NCBI GenBank assembly: GCA_023426425.1
Contig: JAFAAT010000183.1
Coordinates: forward strand, 1 to 10,360
Origin: Bacteroidota bacterium
GTDB taxonomy: Bacteria > Bacteroidota > Bacteroidia > Chitinophagales > Chitinophagaceae
Direction: 5' to 3'
Length of the DNA stretch: 10,360 nt
Shown: positions 7,003-10,360 of the stretch, piece after piece
Layout of the letters: each line of letters opens with the position of its first letter
How positions within the stretch are numbered: position 1 is the first letter of the stretch
Position numbers and translations under genes: made by a program
Notes under the pieces: generated by a model
Databases searched by the model: none
Seen by the model: the letters and a program-made list of their open reading frames with translations, nothing else
Told to the model about the DNA's origin: nothing

Positions 7003-9627
7003 ATGCTCACAGCACGGGAAATCCGCCAGCAGTTCCTCGACTTCTTTCGTAACAAAGGTCATCACATCGTGCCCTCGGCACCTATTGTGATCAAGAATGA
7101 CCCTACCCTGCTTTTCACCAATGCAGGCATGAATCAGTTCAAGGAGTTTTTCCTGGGCGAAAAAGAAGCCATCAATAAACGCGTAGCTGATACACAAAAA
7201 TGTCTCCGCGTCAGCGGCAAGCACAACGACCTGGAAGAGGTAGGCGTAGACACCTATCACCATACCATGTTCGAAATGCTGGGCAACTGGAGCTTTGGCG
7301 ACTACTTCAAGGAAGAAGCCATTGCCTGGAGCTGGGAATTGCTCACTGCGGTCTATGGCATTCCTAAAGACCGCCTTTACGTGACAGTGTTCCAGGGCGA
7401 TGCATCTGAAAACCTCCCCGAGGATGATGAGGCCTACAACTTCTGGAAACAGTGGATTGCAGAAGACCGTATTCTTCTCGGCAATAAGAAAGACAACTTC
7501 TGGGAGATGGGCGATACCGGACCCTGCGGACCCTGCTCAGAGATACATGTCGACTGCCGAAGCGTCGAGGAAAGAGCCGCAGTAGATGGCAAATCCCTCG
7601 TCAACGCCGACCACCCCCAGGTCATCGAAATCTGGAATAACGTATTCATGCAGTTCAACCGCCTCAAAAACGGTTCATTGGAACCCCTCCCAGCCAAACA
7701 CGTGGATACTGGTATGGGCCTCGAACGCCTGGTCCGTGTTCTTCAGGGCAAACAGAGCAACTACGACACTGATCTTTTCACGGGAACCATTGCAGAGATT
7801 GAAACCATCACTGGTAAGACATACGGTTACTCCGACGATAAATCAGACGTGGCGTTCCGCGTCCTTTCAGATCATATCAGAGCTATCTGCTTCACCATCG
7901 CTGATGGTCAGCTGCCTTCCAATACCGGTGCAGGCTACGTGATCCGGCGAATCCTACGCCGTGCGGTCCGCTACTACTACAGCTATCTCGACTATAAGCA
8001 CCCGCTGCTTCATCAACTGGTTCCAGTTCTTGCCGGGCAATTCAAAGACGTTTTCCCAGAGCTCTCGCGCCAGGCAGACCTCGTTACACGGGTGGTGAGG
8101 GAAGAAGAAGATGCCTTCCTCCGCACCCTTGACAAAGGCCTTAAGAAGATAGATGACATCATTGAAGACACAAAGCGCAACAACACTACTGTTATCAACG
8201 GCAGGGCTGCTTTCGAACTCTACGATACTTACGGCTTCCCTATCGACCTCACCCGCCTGATCGGCTCAGAAACCGGGCTTACCGTAGACGAGCCTGCTTT
8301 CGAAGCAGAGATGAAGCAACAGAAAGACCGCAGCCGTGCAGCCACTGCACTGGATACCGACGATTGGGTGGTCCTTCAGGACGGCTCTAACCGCTTCGTT
8401 GGATATGACAGCCTGGAAGCTCAGGCTAGCATCCTGAAATACCGCCGAGTAAAAACAAAGGGCAAGGAGTCCTATCAGCTAGTACTCGATATCACGCCGT
8501 TTTATGCAGAAAGTGGTGGTCAGGTAGGCGATACCGGGGAATTGATATTCCCCACCGAAAGCATACAGATAATCGATACTAAAAAAGAAAACGACCTGAT
8601 CATTCATTTTTCGGAAGCCCTTCCTGAAGACCCAACGGCCCCTGCGCTGGCTAAAGTAGACTCCGCGAAACGCATTCATACCGCAGTCCACCATAGCGCC
8701 ACCCACTTGTTGCATGCAGCCCTTAGGTCTGTGCTGGGTACCCATGTGGCACAAAAGGGATCGCTCGTAAACGAAGAACACCTGCGCTTCGACTTTTCTC
8801 ACTTCTCCAAGGTAACGGATGAAGAGCTAAAACAAATAGAAACCCAGGTAAACGAAAAGATTCGTGAAAATGTAGAGGTGGTCATTCGCGAAATGAGCAA
8901 GGACGAAGCCCTTGAGCTTGGTGCCATGGCCCTGTTTGGTGAGAAATACGGAGATCGGGTGCGTGTAGTCATTATGGATCCCGGGTATTCTGTCGAGCTA
9001 TGCGGTGGCACCCATGTAGGCTCCACCGGTCAATTGGGTCTTTTCAAGATCAAGCATGAGTCTGCAGTTGCCGCCGGCATTCGACGTATAGAAGCTGTTT
9101 CCGGTAAGGCTGCGGAAGAGTACATTGAAGAAAATCTCCAACTCCTCCAGGAGATTAAAGCTTCTCTCAAGAACGCAAAGGACCCCCTCAAGGCTATTGA
9201 AAAACTCCAGGAGGAAAAAGGTCAGCTGGAAAAGCATGTAGAAATGCTCGAAGCACGGCAACTGGTTGTGATCCGCAACGAGGTACTCACCAAAGATGAG
9301 ATCATTAATCAGGTAAGCTTCATTGGCGACATAGTGGAAGTAGGCTCAGCAGACGCGCTGAAGAAGCTGTGTATGGATGTAAAGCACCATCTGAACGATC
9401 ATCTTGTTGTGCTTTGTGCCAACATCGGTGGCAAACCATCAGTGGCTGTAGGTGTCGCTGAGACTGTCGCAGCAGCAAAAGGTCTGGACGCTGGCAAGAT
9501 CATTAAGGAACACGTAGCACCCCTTATCAAAGGTGGTGGTGGAGGCCAGAAGACGCTAGCAACAGCAGGTGGCCAGGATGCCTCTGGTCTAAAAGCAGTG
9601 ATTGAAAAGGTCAGGAGTTTGATTTAA
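7003..9627 (+). CDS. alaS: Alanine--tRNA ligase
   Basis: AlaRS charges tRNA(Ala) with alanine in the cytoplasm and removes mischarged serine or glycine. The 874-residue length matches full-length bacterial AlaRS. The class II catalytic domain opens with EIRQQFLDFF at 6-15. It shows KHNDLEEVG at 73-81 and HHTMFEMLGNWSFGDYF at 86-102 (motif 2 region), DTGMGLERL at 235-243, and a helical segment from 309 (Gly-Ala-Gly-Tyr-Val-Ile-Arg-Arg) leading to the tRNA-binding part. The editing domain is intact: His564 and His568 in HHSATH, with Cys667 and His671 in CGGTH, each one residue after the E. coli positions 563/567/666/670. A charged coiled-coil-like stretch (~705-755) leads to the C-Ala/DHHA1 domain with five glycines at 844-848. 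The ATG at 7003 gives the usual family N-terminus. The gene appears complete and functional. Confidence 0.99.
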   Translation: MLTAREIRQQFLDFFRNKGHHIVPSAPIVIKNDPTLLFTNAGMNQFKEFFLGEKEAINKRVADTQKCLRVSGKHNDLEEVGVDTYHHTMFEMLGNWSFGDYFKEEAIAWSWELLTAVYGIPKDRLYVTVFQGDASENLPEDDEAYNFWKQWIAEDRILLGNKKDNFWEMGDTGPCGPCSEIHVDCRSVEERAAVDGKSLVNADHPQVIEIWNNVFMQFNRLKNGSLEPLPAKHVDTGMGLERLVRVLQGKQSNYDTDLFTGTIAEIETITGKTYGYSDDKSDVAFRVLSDHIRAICFTIADGQLPSNTGAGYVIRRILRRAVRYYYSYLDYKHPLLHQLVPVLAGQFKDVFPELSRQADLVTRVVREEEDAFLRTLDKGLKKIDDIIEDTKRNNTTVINGRAAFELYDTYGFPIDLTRLIGSETGLTVDEPAFEAEMKQQKDRSRAATALDTDDWVVLQDGSNRFVGYDSLEAQASILKYRRVKTKGKESYQLVLDITPFYAESGGQVGDTGELIFPTESIQIIDTKKENDLIIHFSEALPEDPTAPALAKVDSAKRIHTAVHHSATHLLHAALRSVLGTHVAQKGSLVNEEHLRFDFSHFSKVTDEELKQIETQVNEKIRENVEVVIREMSKDEALELGAMALFGEKYGDRVRVVIMDPGYSVELCGGTHVGSTGQLGLFKIKHESAVAAGIRRIEAVSGKAAEEYIEENLQLLQEIKASLKNAKDPLKAIEKLQEEKGQLEKHVEMLEARQLVVIRNEVLTKDEIINQVSFIGDIVEVGSADALKKLCMDVKHHLNDHLVVLCANIGGKPSVAVGVAETVAAAKGLDAGKIIKEHVAPLIKGGGGGQKTLATAGGQDASGLKAVIEKVRSLI

Positions 9628-9663
9628 CTACCCTTGAAACTTCAAGTGCACATGTTCATTCAA

Positions 9664-9671
9664 TAAATTTG
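9664..9671 (+). promoter_or_regulatory. TAnnTTTG promoter box for the NusG-like gene
   Basis: TAAATTTG is a perfect -7 match and ends 4 nt before the ATG at 9676, in the 48-bp gap after alaS. If used, it gives a leaderless mRNA independent of alaS read-through. No -33 TTTG at the usual distance is visible; a TTG occurs at 9634-9636, slightly too far away. No intrinsic terminator separates the gene from alaS, so co-transcription is also possible. Confidence 0.5.
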
Positions 9672-9675
9672 CCTT

Positions 9676-10185
9676 ATGCCCTGGTACGTCCTTTACACAA
9701 AACCCAAGAACGAGAAGAAGACTGCTCAGCTTCTCCAGGAAAAGCAGATCACGGTGTACTGCCCTATACAGGAAACCATAAAGCAATGGAGCGACCGGAA
9801 GAAGAAGGTTGCAGAACCACTTTTCAGGTCATATATATTTGTGCATCTGGAGAACTATGAAAAAGAACAAGTTGAAGTACTCACTACACCGGGGGCGGTT
9901 CGCTTCCTCTGGTGGCTTGGGAAGCCGGGCATTGTTCGCGATGAAGAAATCCAGGGGATTCAGGAATTTCTGAATCAGTACAAAGGCAGCAGGATTGTTG
10001 TGAGCGTAAAACCAGGAGACGACGTGCGGATCACTGAAGGTCCATTCAAGGAGCAGTCAGGAAAGCTCATACAGGTAAAAGGTAACAAAGCCTACCTACA
10101 GCTCCGGTCGATCGGCTGGAATATTATGGCTGAAATACCTGTAGCTCATGTCCGCGCAGACAAGGACTCAAAATCCGACCTTTAA
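9676..10185 (+). CDS. NusG/RfaH/UpxY-like transcription antiterminator
   Basis: This 169-residue protein has the two-domain NusG plan. The NGN domain (~2-105) begins right after the start with Trp-Tyr-Val-Leu-Tyr-Thr-Lys-Pro (3-10) and contains PLFRSYIFV at 48-56, the conserved segment of specialised NusG paralogs. The KOW domain follows at ~111-160 (Lys-Pro-Gly-Asp-Asp-Val at 112-117, GPFKEQSGKL at 122-131). Such proteins bind elongating RNA polymerase and suppress pausing or termination; in Bacteroidota the UpxY group serves capsule and exopolysaccharide operons. That role fits here because the convergent neighbour is a polysaccharide biosynthesis gene. It looks like a paralog and not the housekeeping NusG, which normally sits beside secE and the ribosomal protein genes. 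The start is fixed because the NGN core begins at residue 3. Its stop overlaps that of the convergent gene by 2 bases. Confidence 0.88.
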   Translation: MPWYVLYTKPKNEKKTAQLLQEKQITVYCPIQETIKQWSDRKKKVAEPLFRSYIFVHLENYEKEQVEVLTTPGAVRFLWWLGKPGIVRDEEIQGIQEFLNQYKGSRIVVSVKPGDDVRITEGPFKEQSGKLIQVKGNKAYLQLRSIGWNIMAEIPVAHVRADKDSKSDL

Positions 10186-10360
10186 TTTTGCACCTTAACG
10201 TCCAGGCTTTCGAATGCTGAGTTGTTGGAGATAAACTCTGGTACGAGGTCTTTCATCAGGGCAACGGTCTCGAAAGTGTAGTGCATCTTTGCACAATCAA
10301 TCAACCTATCTACCTTGTCAGAAACATCTGAGAAATCATATTCTCTTACCTGTGCGATAG
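10182..10360 (-). CDS. CapD/FlaA1-like polysaccharide biosynthesis protein, C-terminal 58 residues (cut by window edge)
   Basis: The minus-strand frame is open from the right edge to a TAA at 10182-10184, giving the last 58 residues. The visible sequence has VREYDFSDV near its start and MKDLVPEFISNNSAFESLD before the end. This is the typical C-terminus of membrane-bound nucleotide-sugar 4,6-dehydratase/epimerases (the CapD/FlaA1/WbpM type), which make modified UDP-sugars for capsule, O-antigen or glycoprotein glycans. The catalytic Rossmann domain lies outside the window, so activity cannot be judged. The stop overlaps the stop of the NusG-like gene, tail to tail, and no terminator hairpin lies between them. 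The call rests on remembered family sequence, not on a search. Confidence 0.72.
   Translation of the reverse strand, partial: IAQVREYDFSDVSDKVDRLIDCAKMHYTFETVALMKDLVPEFISNNSAFESLDVKVQN

Noticed and set aside
8479..9261. Minus-strand ORFs of 75-107 codons inside alaS
   Set aside because: They are opposite the conserved editing and C-Ala regions of alaS and have no recognisable domain or promoter.
9634..9645. TTGAA/TTCAA mini-hairpin after alaS as a terminator
   Set aside because: The stem is only 5 bp with a 2-nt loop, and no T tract follows.

Overview
The window looks like chromosomal DNA from a Bacteroidota species, most likely in or near the Chitinophagaceae; the family placement is inference. 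Supporting signs are a GLPGLI-family gene beside a CarboxypepD_reg/plug/beta-barrel outer-membrane receptor, TAnnTTTG promoter boxes in place of an E. coli-type -10, the near absence of Shine-Dalgarno sequences, an AlaRS of Bacteroidota type, and a NusG paralog of the UpxY/RfaH kind. No insertion sequence, tRNA, rRNA, CRISPR array or prophage gene is visible.

Left part (1-6543, minus strand). Read in the direction of transcription, a 1002-residue exported protein comes first. It joins a NagZ-like glycoside hydrolase family 3 module to a class C beta-lactamase-fold serine hydrolase. A strong intrinsic terminator follows it. Next is a two-gene unit: a 941-residue TonB-dependent-receptor-like outer-membrane protein, then, 4 nt after its stop, a GLPGLI-family exported protein cut by the left edge of the window.

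Centre (6544-7002). A 459-bp divergent intergenic region separates the fusion gene from alaS. It holds a minus-strand terminator hairpin with no convincing gene behind it, two perfect palindromes (14 and 16 bp) only 3 bp apart, and TAnnTTTG boxes facing both flanking genes.

Right part (7003-10360). A complete alaS with intact aminoacylation and editing motifs is followed after 48 nt by a 169-residue NusG-like antiterminator. Its stop codon overlaps that of a convergent gene encoding a CapD/FlaA1-like nucleotide-sugar dehydratase/epimerase, which is cut by the right edge. This suggests that a surface-polysaccharide locus begins or ends here.

Taken together, most genes concern the envelope: outer-membrane uptake, peptidoglycan turnover and polysaccharide control, with housekeeping alaS between them. 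No clearly new system is evident. The points most worth checking are the paired palindromes and orphan terminator upstream of alaS, the convergent antiterminator/capD pair, and two promoter boxes placed so close to start codons that leaderless mRNAs are implied.
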